Assembly (NCBI RefSeq): GCF_030867145.1
Contig: NC_134415.1
Coordinates: forward strand, 68,229,300-68,293,299
DNA length: 64,000 bases
Origin: Opisthocomus hoazin
Taxonomy: Eukaryota > Chordata > Aves > Opisthocomiformes > Opisthocomidae
Reading direction: 5' to 3'
A program made the translations under genes and the position numbers. Below are positions 1-14,000 of the stretch, piece after piece. The notes below the pieces were generated by a model. The model had not been told where the DNA came from. It saw nothing but the letters and a program-made list of their open reading frames with translations, and searched no databases. Each line of letters begins with the position of its first letter. Within the stretch, counting starts at the first letter, position 1.

Positions 1-1596
1 GTCGCCGCTGAGAGCTGCTCTGGATCCACTGAACCAAGGGGTCCACTAAAGAGATCTTGAACAACCAGCCTAAGGCAGACATCCCACTTTTAGATGGTAA
101 AATTAGCGAGATTAATCCCCACCCACATCTCGCCACTGCTGTCACTGTGACAACAACCCAGGAAAGAGAGACTGCTGTCCCTGCCTCACACCACATCACT
201 GAGCTTCTCTTCACGTGCACACAAGCAGCTGCTTTCACTCTTCTTTTGCTTCATCTTTCAGACTGCTAACACCCAAAATCTCCAGCTGGCTTTGGTGGGA
301 GACAGTTACTGGGTGCTGAGGATTGTGGAAAACAAATCACCCCATTTAGCCCCTAAATATGGACTTAGAAGGCTAACTTTAGCTTCAGATTTTTTTTAAA
401 CTTGGCATGGTATTAAAATCCATCCATGGGGCAAGTTGATTTTTTACCATCAAAGAGAAGTAAAACAACTTCTCCAAGGTCATGCAGCAGGATGACTAGG
501 ATTAGAATGCCACAAATTTCGTGTGCTATAACCAGAAAATTATTCTGTTTCCTAAATGTAACATAATTGGGACATAGTCTGATAAATGGAGACCAAGTAA
601 GCCACACTAAATCTACTGATGTGTTCTGCAATGTCTGGATGAGTCCCCAACCCTAGCTATGAAAGGAAATGTAATTATGGTAATGGGAAAGTGCAGTCCA
701 CCCATCATTTGGGTTACCACACACATACGTAACCGATTCCAAATATAGAACTGCAGTAATGTCTTTTACACTCTTATCTCCCTTAGATCCCTTTTTCCTG
801 AAGTTATAAGCTTGTCGTCTTTTCCTCTGACAGGAGAAGCAATGTATTTTGGTGTGTGCACGCCAGCTAAAGTGCTGTCACATCATTTGGGCCACGGGGA
901 ACGGCTGCTCGATCCTCATCAGAGAGCTGCCATTGGGGGAAGACGCCTTCACTTGCCCACGTAGATGTAACCAGAGTGTTTGCTCAGGCGCGATGCTGGG
1001 GATGAAGCAGGGAAGCTAAGCCTCAGGAAGAAAGTTCGAGGAGGAGAGGAAGATCAGGAAGCCAGAAAATTTTATAAAGCACCCTTGTGTTTTGGAACCT
1101 ATGCCAATTTTGAAAATGAGGCATATGTCTCTCAGTGCAGTCTCAGCCATGAATGCAGGGCAGTGTAGAGATTCACAAGCCTTATTTAAACAGCCCCGTT
1201 TGGCTCTGGAGAAGCAGAAGGGCATAGCACGCTGTCCAAGCTAATTTACACAGCTTCTGTGATGGCAGTTTAGACCAGTCAGCTCCTCGGGCATAAAAAG
1301 GTAAGTTTACATTGGTGTCCTTAGCACGTATCGCCCACTTGGTTTACATCATCTGGAGGACCTTTCTTCAGAAGTTGTGCAATACGTATGTGTAACTTAA
1401 AAATTTCAGCTGCAGCCCCCGAGTACGTGCAAGGCATCCTGACGACAAACTTTCTGGCTTTCCTGCCTGTCTGCAATCCAGGGACACAATGCCAGACACT
1501 TTTCTTCCTGCGGTGGACTGGCATGCAATTATTTTTGTGCACCTCAGCTTGCCTTGGATGTAGAAAAGAGAGGAAATATTTTATTAACTTTCATCA
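1..1596. other. Intergenic DNA, no gene recognised
   Basis: I read both strands and saw no exon with homology I recognise, no RNA gene and no clear mobile element. Open frames here are under 85 codons and lack codon bias or splice context. The sequence is distal upstream of CCN2 and could hold regulatory elements, but none can be named from sequence alone. Confidence 0.6.
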
Positions 1597-1694
1597 TTTG
1601 ACCCTGCTTCAGCAGGAGGGTTGGACTAGATGACCCACAGAGGTCCCTTCCAACACCTACCATTCTGTGATTCTGTGATTCTGTGATTCTGTGA
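1597..1694 (+). mobile_element. CR1 LINE, 3' end fragment
   Basis: This is the extreme 3' end of an avian CR1 retrotransposon in + orientation. The block 'gggttggactagatgacc', followed by 'aggtcccttccaacacc', is the conserved CR1 3' segment. It ends in four direct copies of the octamer ATTCTGTG (1662-1693), the characteristic CR1 tail, which takes the place of a poly(A). Only about 100 bp remains, so it is a strongly 5'-truncated, immobile copy. Confidence 0.92.
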
Positions 1695-2780
1695 TCTCCT
1701 AAACCAGAGTGTAGAAGATAGATGGACTTCCAGTTTCACCAAGTTTTTGCATGAAAAGGAGAAGTGGCTCATTGCCAGGTGTCTATAAAGGCATTCAGAG
1801 GTATCTAAACTTGAAAAAGGGTTCTGACTCTAACTTGGAAATGTTAGTATCTTTAGGCTGTCATACCTAGATGTTTACCATGAGTTACAGGAGTATAATC
1901 AGAGGCAGCAGTGAGAAGAATTAGAGAAAGCGATTGTGACCTACACATCCCCACACAAGGCTATCTTATCTTCTTGGAAGTGCCTTGCTCTTGCACTGAG
2001 CAACAGCATGTTGCCGCAAAGTAATCCCAGCCATGGCAGGGGCAACCAGTCCCAGTGCATTGGTGGCAACTCCTTCAGCGTCCAGTGCTTCCAGACACAG
2101 TCACAAATCAGAGCTTCACGTCAAAGGGACTCTCTGTTCATCTTCCACCCACAACCAAAGCAACATGATAGCTCTGTTCTCAGTGAAAATAACACTGATG
2201 CTCATGTATGTGCATCTGGACCAATCATCAAGCTGTTGTAGATTCAAGATACTTCAATTTTCTTTTTAGGAAAAAAGAAAAAAAAATTGCAGCAAACTAT
2301 CCCTTCTGCCTTCTGCCTTTCTTGTTGTCTGGAATTCACCAAGATGGTGCCTGATCAAGCATGGCTGGAAGAAGAAAAATAGGCACGGACTAGAGTAATC
2401 ACAGTAAATTCAATCCAACCAAGTCAACAGTGGTTTGAAGGCTTTCTGGATGCTTTGCACTCCACATGCAAGGAGTTCCCCCAGTCCACTTTCTGCTAAA
2501 AATGTATCTACATCCCAAGGTTAATGCAGAGAGGGGCCAATAACAGCTGAATTGCTTCCTGACCCTAAGGTACAGTAGCCCCTACAGCTGAATATACATT
2601 GTATACATGTCGAGGAAGGGACAGACCCTTGCATGGCAACTGCATGTAATGTAGCCAATTCCTGACCGCCCTGCATATTCTGTACTGTAGCCTTCTATCT
2701 CAGTTCACAGATTGTGTAAAATGCTGCTACCGTGTTTACGCTGGCTTCAGTTTGATGTAAGGGACTACATGAGATGTCAC

Positions 2781-2804
2781 ATACACACACACACACACAC
2801 ACAC
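2781..2804. repeat. (CA)n microsatellite
   Basis: About eleven uninterrupted AC dinucleotides, flanked by unique sequence. Such tracts are usually length-polymorphic between individuals. Confidence 0.95.
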
Positions 2805-2867
2805 TAAAGACAGGCCTTCTTCCAGAGCTGTCAGCAGCACCTTGAAACATTGTACATGCACCTTCAG

Positions 2868-2912
2868 AAAAAAAAAAAAAAAAAAAAAAAAAAAGAAAGA
2901 AAGGAAAGAAAC
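2868..2912. repeat. A-rich simple repeat
   Basis: A run of 27 A residues (2868-2894) is followed by a degenerate GAAA/GGAAA purine tract. I see no retroposed body next to it, so I call it a simple repeat and not a retrogene tail. Confidence 0.9.
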
Positions 2913-5900
2913 AACAAAAAGGAACCATTTGCAATGAAAAAGAACTTACTTTTCTGGCCTTTCTTCAGAAACAGCTCTAGCACACTCCAGCTCCCAGAGT
3001 AGCACAAAACCTGGTATGTTCACCTTGGCACTACAAATACGTACACACATATCAACATACATACACATACCTACACAGAGCCAAGACCCTCTCCCCAGGA
3101 ACGTGGCCTTCCCTTTTCAGGTACATACCAGCAGGAATGCATACACTGAAGAAACAGATGTGGAAAACAGTCACTTTTTTTCACACAGTCGTTTTTATTC
3201 TGCTTGCAGCAGTTCCTTCCTTTTACAGCCACAGGCGAGGGTTGAATCCGGACGAGCCAAAGGCAGTCTAGGCGGGATGTAAATGAAACCACACCTTCCA
3301 AACACCCTCCAATCATAAGGGAAGAGTACGGATGTAAATAAAACCACACCTTTGCTGGACCAACCTCCTCTTCTTACGTAAAACAGTTTCCATGTCAGTA
3401 AGACCACTCCCTCGGATGGCCTGCCTATTTCCATTCCTGATGAGAGGCATGTAAGCAAGGCCAATCCTTTTTACAAACTCTTAAGCAAAATTGAGAGGAG
3501 TATAAGGAACTTTTACCCTTCTCTTCTTCAGAGAAAAGCCAGTTCCTTCTTTGGAAAGCACTTTCTTGCTGTGCGTGGGATACCATGAGCCAGCACAAAT
3601 GTTTCCTCAGTCTTCTTGTCAGGCATTGAAGACTGCTTTATGAACAAATAGCTTGCTTGTAGGACACGGATACACATTTTAAGATGTCACTTTTACCTTG
3701 CACTGACAAGCCTCTTCAGCCTGACATTAGATGGGTGCCTTCCTTCCAATTGAGCAGAATTTAAAAAACACAGCAATGGAAACAGTGAGATCCTCCTGCA
3801 TTTTCCCTTATACCTTTATTTCCACATACACATCCAAAGCTGATTTCGAGATTTCCAACCCAGATCAAATGCAAGAGGCTTGTCCCAAAAGGTAAAGAAC
3901 TCGACTGCAGCCAAGCTTCAGTGTAACTTTTTCCAGATATCAGAGCTCACTACAATCATACCTAAAATCGATTCTCGTTTGGGCCAACAAGCAGCAAGCA
4001 TAAGTATCAGTAAAACATTTCTGTCACTGGAGAGTCATTTAACTACTTGGAAACACTTCAGATGTCTAGGTTATGAAGGCAAACAACTTCAAGGCATTCT
4101 GAGAGGAAAAACATAGCTCTCGTGTACAGCCCTCACAGTACGACAGTCCTGGAGAAATGAAATAGGCAGACCCCAACTTCCTAGAACAAGACACATGAGA
4201 CATAATGAAAGTACTTGCAATGGCACACGCATTAGCCAAAAAGGTGTTTTTTAATAAAACTGGGAAAGGGTGTACTGCATTCCCACAGAAATAGTGGAAA
4301 CACAGATGTTGTCCAAGCTTAGGAAAACAAAACTGTCCACATTTTTGATGTTTGCACCAAAGAAAAAATTACTGCTTTGAACATTTGATGGAAGACTACT
4401 AAAGGAAATCATTATTATTATCGTGGCTCCCACCAGCGATACAAGAGGCCAGGATCTGTCAACATTTTCCTTATAAATCCATCTTTCAGTAGAGTCTAAA
4501 TTGGCCTGAAATAGCTAGTTAGGACCAAAATCTGGACTGTGAGATCTCTGGAAGCAAAACTGCATTTGGCTGTTTACAAAATTCTAGTCTAAAGAAACCG
4601 TGAGAGCGGAAGAAGGAGCATTTTTTGTGGTCAAAGCTATCTATCTTGTTTGTGCTGCTTTACAGTGCTGATCAGCGACCAGCAACTGAAAAGGAAGTTT
4701 GGAATTGGTGCTGATGAGCATCCAGAAGTCTGCATACACATTCAGCCATCGCCAGCATTTTCTTCTGAAACATGCAGCTGCCACAGAACACAGACCATCG
4801 CATGATCTATCTGGAGCTCACATTTCCAAGGACATCCTGGACAAAACCCAGCAAGGACCGCAGCAGGAAAAGAAAGATTCCCAAACATTCTTGATTTTCA
4901 GCAAAGAACTATTACTTGCCTAGGCTTAAAACCAGGTTATGTCTAAAGCATGATTATTATACTAATTCAATGAACCAGTTCATTAGGCTTAAAGGGTAGC
5001 GCAGTTTTACTTTTTGAGCCAGCCTCCCTAAGTACCTACCCCAAAGCTTTGCACTTTAATGGAAGACAGAGAGGAAGAAAAATGAGAAATGCAGTCATAG
5101 GGCAAGTCTGATTTGGCAGATATTTAATTTTACAGACTGAGAATACTGGTTCCCACCCACTGCTCCTGCACCATCGCACTGTTCAGTGGCCCAGGCCTCT
5201 CTCACGTCCATGCAGCATATCCCAGCTTTTTATTTGCTGCTGCAGCTTCCTTCCACACTTCAACTTTCATAGCTGCAAAAATGAAGAGTCAATTGTGAAG
5301 TCCATTAACGTTTCCCTGTACCAAGATAATTAGGCATCAGGCAGAACAGCAATGGGCCCTGGTACAAAACCCGCCATGGGCTACTCTTTCAGTCATCCCT
5401 CCACATGCTTCTCTGCTTTGCAGTTTGTTGATCTTCTCTTCAGCATCTTTCCCTTCTTGCCATTTCTGCTCCAGTTTATGCCACACACCTCCTCCTCCTC
5501 AGTCTCCCTTCTTCATAATGCTCTGCCCCTTGCCAGTCCCCATGCTCTTTTGCTATTGTGGTCTTGCACTTAACCTCCACTACCCTTTCAACAGCAGCAC
5601 CCCTAAAATCAAACCACCTTACCTGTACTCTCACGAAATATCCATCCCGGGTTATTGGTTCTCCCCTATTTCACCAGATTTTACAAGCTCTTTCATACAA
5701 ACACACTCTTAATCTGTGCAGCACAACTGGCAAAACCAGAACCCAAGTGTGGTCTCTTCAACACAGAGGCTGTGTTTTACGGTGCATTTCTGCAACACTC
5801 TGCACAACTGGTATCTTTTGTACACTAGTTTAATATTAAAAATACACTACCGCCCTCCATTATGTCCTAAATTTACTAGTTCAACAAATTAAAAAAATCC

Positions 5901-8000
5901 TCACATTTTAATTAGCTCATTAGCTAGATCCTTTAGGAAGAACTGTCACTTAAACTCCTAGGCTTACAACAGAATTATTTGTGAACCAAATCTATATAAC
6001 AGTATTTGAGAGAAACTTTGAAACAAAATATTACAAGACAGAAACTGCAGTTGGTGAGAGACCAATAAACACACTGTAAATTCTGAGAGTTTGCACAAGA
6101 AACACTGAGTTGTGAATGACTATTCCAGAAATGGAAAAATAGAGAGTCTCTTGACATCCAAATAGGGTGAGCAGGCAGTGCTCCAACAAACAAATCAGGA
6201 GTGGAAAGGGAAAAAAATGTCTTCTCTGATCCAAATAGTTTCAAAAATGAAAACAGGGATTAAAAAAGAAGAATTAAAACATGGGAAGCTGAAGCCTATT
6301 CCCATATTTTATTGCGCCACTTGAAAGAAAGCTAAATGCAGGCTCTGTCCTGACGAGAAGCAACATCCTCTGTTTTTCTGCCAGTGTTAGATAAGACTCA
6401 CTGACGAAGATGGGGTTTAAAATAGGATAGGATTTAAATCAGTGCACAGAAAGAGAGGCCATGCTGCTTCCTCTTCTTTTTTTAAATGCAAGGATGGCTC
6501 CTCTAATCTGTGCACTTGGGAGGTGGTAGATCAGGCAGATAAGGTTCCCACATCAGCTCTTCCCCATGCCACTCTGCAAAGCAGTGAGTCTGAAAGAGCA
6601 ACTGCTGGTAACACCGGCAAGTGCTGAATGCTACTGCTCTTTGCTAGGAAAGGCAGGAAAACCCCTGGAGCAATAACCTGCACCAGCTTTCAGACCTGCG
6701 GGCACCCCAACGCAGCGCACGCTTGAGCCCTCTGAATACATCCCGGGCACGTTGCCCTTCCGGGAGATGCTTGAGGGCTTTATGGCAGAAACCCAATCAC
6801 AACTACTTTGGAGAGCTGTTCAGTGTTAGATCTGTTCTGTAGGGCCACTTAGGTGAAACCTGAAAAACAAAACGGTCATGAAGCAGCTGTGCGAGCAGGT
6901 AAGGTCCTCACGTGTGAGTGCCATCAGAGAACAGTTTAGTATCTTCAGCTCTCCAAAGGAGCTCTCACTAAACTCAGCCCCTCCTGCTCTGTGTCTCAGG
7001 AACTCCCCCTTGAAACCCCAGCAATGAAGAAGAGCAGCACAGAGATACCGTTTCTTTACAAGCAGCAAAGCTTTAGCCAACACTCCCAACTACAATGCAG
7101 GACTCAAGTAAAAGCACAGAAGACGCAGAATGACGGCTCAAGGTCTCCAAAGAAGCCAACAATGATAGATCCTGACCTGTCGGACTCACTGGCCTATGAC
7201 CCAACACTGAGCCTTTGAACTACCCACTCCAAGGCTCTGTACTGCAGACACTCAGAACAATGGGATTTGTTTTAGGAGCAACTACAGCGATAGAAAACAG
7301 TAAAACTGCGTTACCAAATTTGCTTTTACACAATAGGCTTTAATGACTCCAAACGAATCACAGCATATTTTTAAGTATTCCCTGATGTGGGCCAGAAAAT
7401 GGATTTTCTGCTCCTTGAAAAATACTGTTTCCAAACGTCTCTTCAGCCCCACTTACAGTGACAGATATGAAGAAAGTCCCTCAAAGTGAAAATTTTAAAA
7501 GTGTTTTTCAGACCAATCAAGACCAGTAGGTCATTGACACAAAGTGAATTTCAGAATAAACTCCCCCAATGTTTTGCTCTTCCAAAATCAAACCAGAACA
7601 TTGACATGTTTACAAAAAAGAGAATTCCAAGTTTTTTCTAAGCTTCCTTTTGCTGAAAATTAATGCAAGCAATGCACAGGCATCTATCAGGATGCCTCTT
7701 TCTAATGAAAACAAACTTCAATTAAAACTTCCCAATTGCCCTAGAAATTCAAGGAGAAAAGACTAAAAATGTTCCTGGTCATTTTTTCTCTCAGTTGAGA
7801 AAATTATAGGCTGTCTAAACTGCATAAGACAGATGAATAGATAGGCAGGCAAATGCCCTCAAATTTAAACACACACCAAAAAGAGTCCCAGAGATCTGAA
7901 GGGGATTTTTGTAGCCTGTCTGTAGTTCTGACTGGTTCCCTAAGAGGAAAACAAAAATCTGACTGCCTCCTATACTCTTGAAAATAAAAATCCTGTCATA

Positions 8001-11000
8001 ATTTTTAAGTGTGTTGATCATAGTTTATTTTTAGATCTGACAAACCACAGAAACATCTCCACAAATATTCTGAAGAAACACAGTGACCTTTCCAGCTTGG
8101 AAAGCAGAGATGTTTTAACAGTATCATCCAAGCTACTGTACAGGCTGAACAAATCCATACTACCCCTTGATGGCCTACCAAAAAGCCTCCCACATTCACC
8201 TATACGCTGTCCCATAAAAACTTCTCCCCTAGGCTAGCAAAGATAGTCTTAACTACCAGCTCACGCTCAGAAGCAGATCAAGGAGTTAGCTACGGAAGAG
8301 GGGAGCACTACTCTGAAGAGACAAAAGGAGGTTTGTGGGAGCACGAGCTGAAGGCGGTGAGGAGAGACGGCTAGTTTCACCTCTGTGCTTGGGAGCAGGC
8401 AACTCACGTAAGAGCCAAGTGAAACAGGGAAAGGTGGTGGCAAGGAACTGAGACTCAGGCTGCTGTAGGAACGGGAAATAAACAGTCAGGAAAAGGAGAA
8501 AGCTTCTAAACTGAACAGGGATTTGATACACAAATGATGCGAAAGTGAATACTCTGCAAGGTCCAAAGGGCAGAGGTGGGCAGGGAAACAAGCTTCATCC
8601 CTTGTACTCTGGTGATGACACTACAGCTGGTCAGGCAGAATGTCACCACCGGCCTATGGTCAACCTGCTGAAGCTATCTACAGCTGGGTGTTCTGTTATG
8701 TCTAACAAGTATCTCAGCCCCTACGCTTACTAATTGATTCAAAACTTACCCCCAAGCAAGAGCAGTCATTAGGCAAGAGGATGATAGACCTTGCATCTAT
8801 TTTCAGCAGAAGCATTGTGGCCCCACAGCACACAAACTATGGGCACTATACGGTCTTCACCTTTAGAGTTTATTTCTCTCCACCTTCCCTGCTATTCCCA
8901 TTTTAGTTCTCCCAAAACTCTAACGCATTGGTTAACTTAGTCTGGGAACATCAAATTTGCTCCAAGTCCTGCAACTATGTTCCTGCTTGGCTTTCTTGGT
9001 AAATATCTGTGGAACAGAACTCGTTGTTACCTTGGCTTTTTTTGGTTGCATATTAATTTTTTTTTGTAGTTAAGTGATGAGAATGTACTGCTCTGTGTTG
9101 GTCTGCAGGAAACACAGGACAAATGAAGTAATTCTGAACAAAACATAATTTTGTCAGGATTTGCTCTTTAAGAAACAAAAATTCAACATCTCATCCTCTC
9201 ATCAACTAATTTGGCTTGAAACACGGCATATGTGGTTTTCTTGCTGGAATTGTATTGCAATAAAATAACCTTTTTCAAATGTGAGAAGTACATTATGAAT
9301 CAGCTCTGAACATAATGTAAAATGGAGGCCCTGCAGGAACAAACCTGTGACCCGTAGCACCAGAAACACACATCTATACCTTTTCAACTAAAAGGACGAT
9401 TCAGTTACACTACAGTAACTATGCTATCCATTCATTCTAAACCCCGATGAAGAGCAGAAATATAGCAGGGCTAACACAACTAGCCAAAGTGTTGTATGCC
9501 TTAAACCCTCAAAAAGGATTGCTGTAATTTCCCTCAAACTTCAGAATCTAGTTTTTTTGGTGTTTTTATTTTTTTCCTGAAAAGAATAAAGTGATGAAAA
9601 TGGAAAAGCAATAGAAAGTGTTCTGGAATTACAAACTACATACATAATGCTGATTTTCCTCTTGGTTTTGTCTTTGTACATGTATTGATTCTTCAAATGC
9701 TACAAAATACGTCCAGAATGAATATCATGACACTGTACTTTGCAAAAACACTCTAACCAGGGTCTAGGTTTTCACGTTGTCAGGTGCTTGCCTTTTTATT
9801 CTCTTCTTTTATATACTCACACTTTGCTGCCAACTTCCTCAGCAAATATTCTAGGAAAAAAGCTCTGACGAATCAAGCTGAAAGTGCTTTAGAAGGAGTG
9901 GGACAGAAGTGTAGGTACCTTTAAAAGTGATTATGTGACACTGTGACACTGACTCAGGTCAGTGTTCTCCATGTTTTTATCACTGCAAGAGTCCAGATGA
10001 GTGTAACAAATTGTGGTACGACCTTCAGTATATTTGTGACTTTAATTCCTTCTATAATGCATGCATCACTGGCACCAAGGGAAAATTTCAAAGCTGCTCT
10101 GAATTTATTTACTTTTATCTTTTTCTGTTTGCATTTTTATCTCCAGTTAACTCCCTGAACTTGTAACAACCACCCCCAAGAAAAAAAAAAGAAATGTGAG
10201 GTTTAAGCACAAGTTTGCCAAATGTATAAATGTTCTTGTTATCTTAGATGTTTATTGTTAGACAAAACCAGCCTTGCATTCCTTGAGACTTTCAATATAC
10301 TTAACATAGTTCCATTCAAACCTAGATACATTACCTCCCAAAAGCATAAACAAATTCCTTATGTCTTATTTGGAAACTGGACCATTAATTCTCTTTTTTT
10401 GTGGATGTCAGGCACAAGGCTGTGGAACAGGCATTGAATTTAGCAATATACTATACACAGAGAATGTGGATTTCTTTCAGGTTCCTTCTGATGATAGTTC
10501 AACAGTCTAGGAATCACAGACATACAAAAAGCACAGAAAAATTTCACCCGAAGAATTGTTTCCCTTCCCATCCTACTTTCGCCATTAAAATCAAAAGCAA
10601 AGACCTGCTTGTCATATTTTCCTCTGCCTTCTAAAATAACGCACTTAGCAAGTAATACACAGCATTGCTACTTCTCATGATAGGTTACAGAAATATAAAT
10701 GTCAGTTTTGCATTACTCCTTTAATTCTTCCTTTTTCCTCGCTTACTCTGTCTCATTACAGACCTGCACACTCAGATCTGGAGGACTTTGTAGAAGAAAA
10801 TGTGCCTGATTCACTCCTTTCAGTTGCTTTCCTGACCATTAAGCAGTCCCTGAAAATTACTTCATTCTTTCCTCAAAATTGTTGACCAGGTTGTTCAGTG
10901 ATAAAACTCCCCAACACAGGCCCAAAAAGAAAGAAACACACAGTCACTCCACCGTGCTCCTCAACACACCCCTTTCCCGAGCGCAGCAGGACAAGGAAGA

Positions 11001-14000
11001 ACAGAGACCGGCATCCGAAGGTGCTCAGAGCAGGAGCACCCAGACTTCACAGCCCACACATCTCCTTGCTTCTTCTGGCAGATGAGTTCGCCCGTGGCTG
11101 AACAGACCTGGACACTGTTTCTCAGTGGTAAAACACTGTGAAGGCGGTAGGAAGGAAGCTGCCAAGCCCACCTCATCCTTGGCTGGTTCATTTACACCAC
11201 TCTCCTCACACACCTTTTCCTCTACTTCCTTCTGCGCCCTCCCCCCAGCCCTTCCCACACAAACACATACGTGCACCTCTCTCTTGGACCCATTTGCCCT
11301 TTCCCACTCAGCCTCTGGGCACGGGCTCAAACCCGGCACACAGGTGGGAGGCTGACAGGAGAGATGAGCCCCTCTCCACCCCCCTGTGATGCTGCGCTAC
11401 TCCAAAATCCCAAAATCCCAGCCTGCTCCCTCCACTCACCCCTGCATTCCCATCCCTGCTGGCATCCCTCCTCCCCAAAACTGCACGGGGCCCACTGGCA
11501 GGGCAGGACGGTGGCCAACAGCCACGCTGCTACCGCAGACCACGTGCTGCAAGAGCAGCTGTGGTTGGAGACGAGGCAAGCGAGCAACCCCGCAGCCAGG
11601 GCCGAGGCACGAGGAATGCATCCGCTCTCCTCATCCTCGCTGCACAGGACCCGCAGAGAGTCCAGCTACGCGTGCATTCAGCAGGCAGAGAGGATTTCAC
11701 CAGCGCTAATACTCCCACAGGAAGAACCCTTTCTTATCAAGTTGGCAGAAGTTTCCTCACTGTGTCCTCTGCCTTGCAACGATGCCTTGCCTCTGCCTAG
11801 CATTTTTTCTTCATTAGCAAATAGTCCTAACGTGGGAAAAGCCTTTCGTCAGACCGACAGGGATTTTGCAAGTACTGTACAACTCCCACATGTCATCTTC
11901 CCTCCTGAGGCAGGCAAACTGTTCAGTCACACTCCCCTTACATCTGGACAGAAAAGCTGGCTGGAATGAATAAGAAAAACAGGGTGGTTTTGTGATGCAG
12001 TGAACTATTCAGCCTGCCCCAGCTGCAGAAACCTTAGAGCTCCATCCTCCTACCAACCCTTTCATCCCTAGCACATACACACCAGTTCTGCGCCCGTCCT
12101 TCCCCCAGTAAGCGACTGGGACTGGCCAGGGTACGGCACCTGGAACACGACGGTGGCATCGGCGGGTCCTCGGGCAGCACAGCCCTTCCCAAACTTCTGC
12201 TCCCCCCTGTGGCAGCCGGGCGGCGAAAGAGAAATACACAGCCCGCTTCTCAAGTCAGGTACCCTACTGTCACACTCCTCGCAAGATGTTTATGAAGAAA
12301 AAGAAAAGATACGTAAAGGCCGAGGTGAGGCCTCACTGAATGTAAGCCGATAAAATAAGCGAGGTGTTCCCAGGGAATTTGAAATTCGACCCTCTGTACC
12401 TTGTGAGTGGCAGGAGGAGAAAGAAAAAGATGTGGCGAGCTCATACACGCTTTGAAAAATCACCTGAAATTTTTGTATTACAGAGTTGCCTTACTCACAG
12501 GGTGAACACGGGTTAGGACAGTTTTAGGATTTTCAAATACCTTGCAAATCTTAGGTAATGAAAAAAGGCAACCGATGAACTGTCTTTTCATCCCACATCA
12601 TCACTGAATCTTAACTAATCATACAGATCTACCATGCTATTAAGGTTAGACTTTTCCACAAGATCCATCACGGGTAACTTCCTGACAAGAAACGTACCGC
12701 AAATAACTTCAGAGACTTCAATTTCACAAAGACCCCATTGTCCAAAATGGTCAAAACAAACACCTAGCTAGTAAAAACTTAGCCCTGATTTCTATTTAAA
12801 ACCCTTTAATGAAAATGTTATAAATGCAGTAATATGCTCGGAAACACTTGCTGTTAATGTGAGTCCTACCACTTTCACAACTTCATGCCTATTACTTAAA
12901 AGCCACTCATCACCAAGGGGATCGTTGCTGTTTAAAACAACTAAGCTTCCTTGATTAGTTCCTGCAGGAAATCCAAATATCTTAGAAATGTCCCCACTTC
13001 CCTGACAATGCACATTTCTTCGAGTATCTGCTCTTCTCGGCTCCTTGTGAAAAACGGTCTGACAGAGAATTTCCCACCGACACCAGAGAGATTAGCATTA
13101 GAAGGTGGTTTTCAGACCTGGTCCGGTAGTTGCTAAATTTCACACACACCCGCGGGTCAATACGGAAGCCACCTTGGCTGTTGTAGGCTACATCCTGGTT
13201 TCCTCGTCTGCGTCAGTTGTACAGATGTATTTACACAGGTCACATACCACACATCACTTGCTGAAAAAACAGCCAGCCAAGCTGGCAGCCGAACCACGGG
13301 GAACCACTTTCCTGAAAATCAAGCAATCTCTAAAATGGTGTGTTAAAACACTGAGGTCAGCAGGACAGCTGATGCAGCGTGCTTATCAAGTCCTCCAGAA
13401 GCATTTTAGACCTACAAAATGATCCAACTCCTCCACTTTCTCAGGAAGGCCTGTGTGAGCAGAGAAGACCATGCTACACTACACTGAGGTCAGTGAACTC
13501 AGGTTGCATCAAAAAGCGGGCACATTTCAGAGACAGTGATCTCTCTCTCCCCAAAGAAAACGCTCCATTTGTCATTCCCGAAATGTACAAATGTCGATCG
13601 TACCCTGTCAGACAAGATGGACAAATGTAACCCGCAGGATTCTCCACAGCAGCTACAACATAAATTAAGAGATCCCATAGTCTACAGCAGAGCAAAGTCC
13701 ATTTGTTAAGTCAAGTCCCTAATCTGGTCGAGTCTTAATTAAAACATCGATGTCTCTCAGCCTGGGGGAAAAAACCCACAAAACCTCAAAATCTACACCG
13801 ACAGCTCCTCAGAGAAGAAGCGTGAAAAACTGAAAACAACGTCACATGCATTTTAAAATAAGCAGATCTGATTCATTCCTGCTCACATAAGCCATGATAG
13901 AGTTGGAGGAAGTGTTCCTCCAGCTGTTTTCCACGTGGTTCGTCTCAGAGAGCGACCTCAAAGGATTTCTGGTGGATGTTCTGAATCAAGTCCCTGGCCA

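Larger units (their letters stand above)
1695..8000. other. Intergenic DNA, no gene recognised
   Basis: AT-rich sequence with no recognisable coding exon or RNA gene. It contains a CA microsatellite at 2781-2804 and a 27-A tract at 2868-2894. The open frames are short (about 100 codons or fewer), overlap on opposite strands and show no conserved motif. Confidence 0.55.

Noticed and set aside
11271-11969. 232-codon + strand open frame upstream of CCN2
   Set aside because: There is no recognised motif, frames are also open on the other strand, no promoter or splice context is seen, and composition is locally GC-rich. Transcript or homology data would be needed to revive it.
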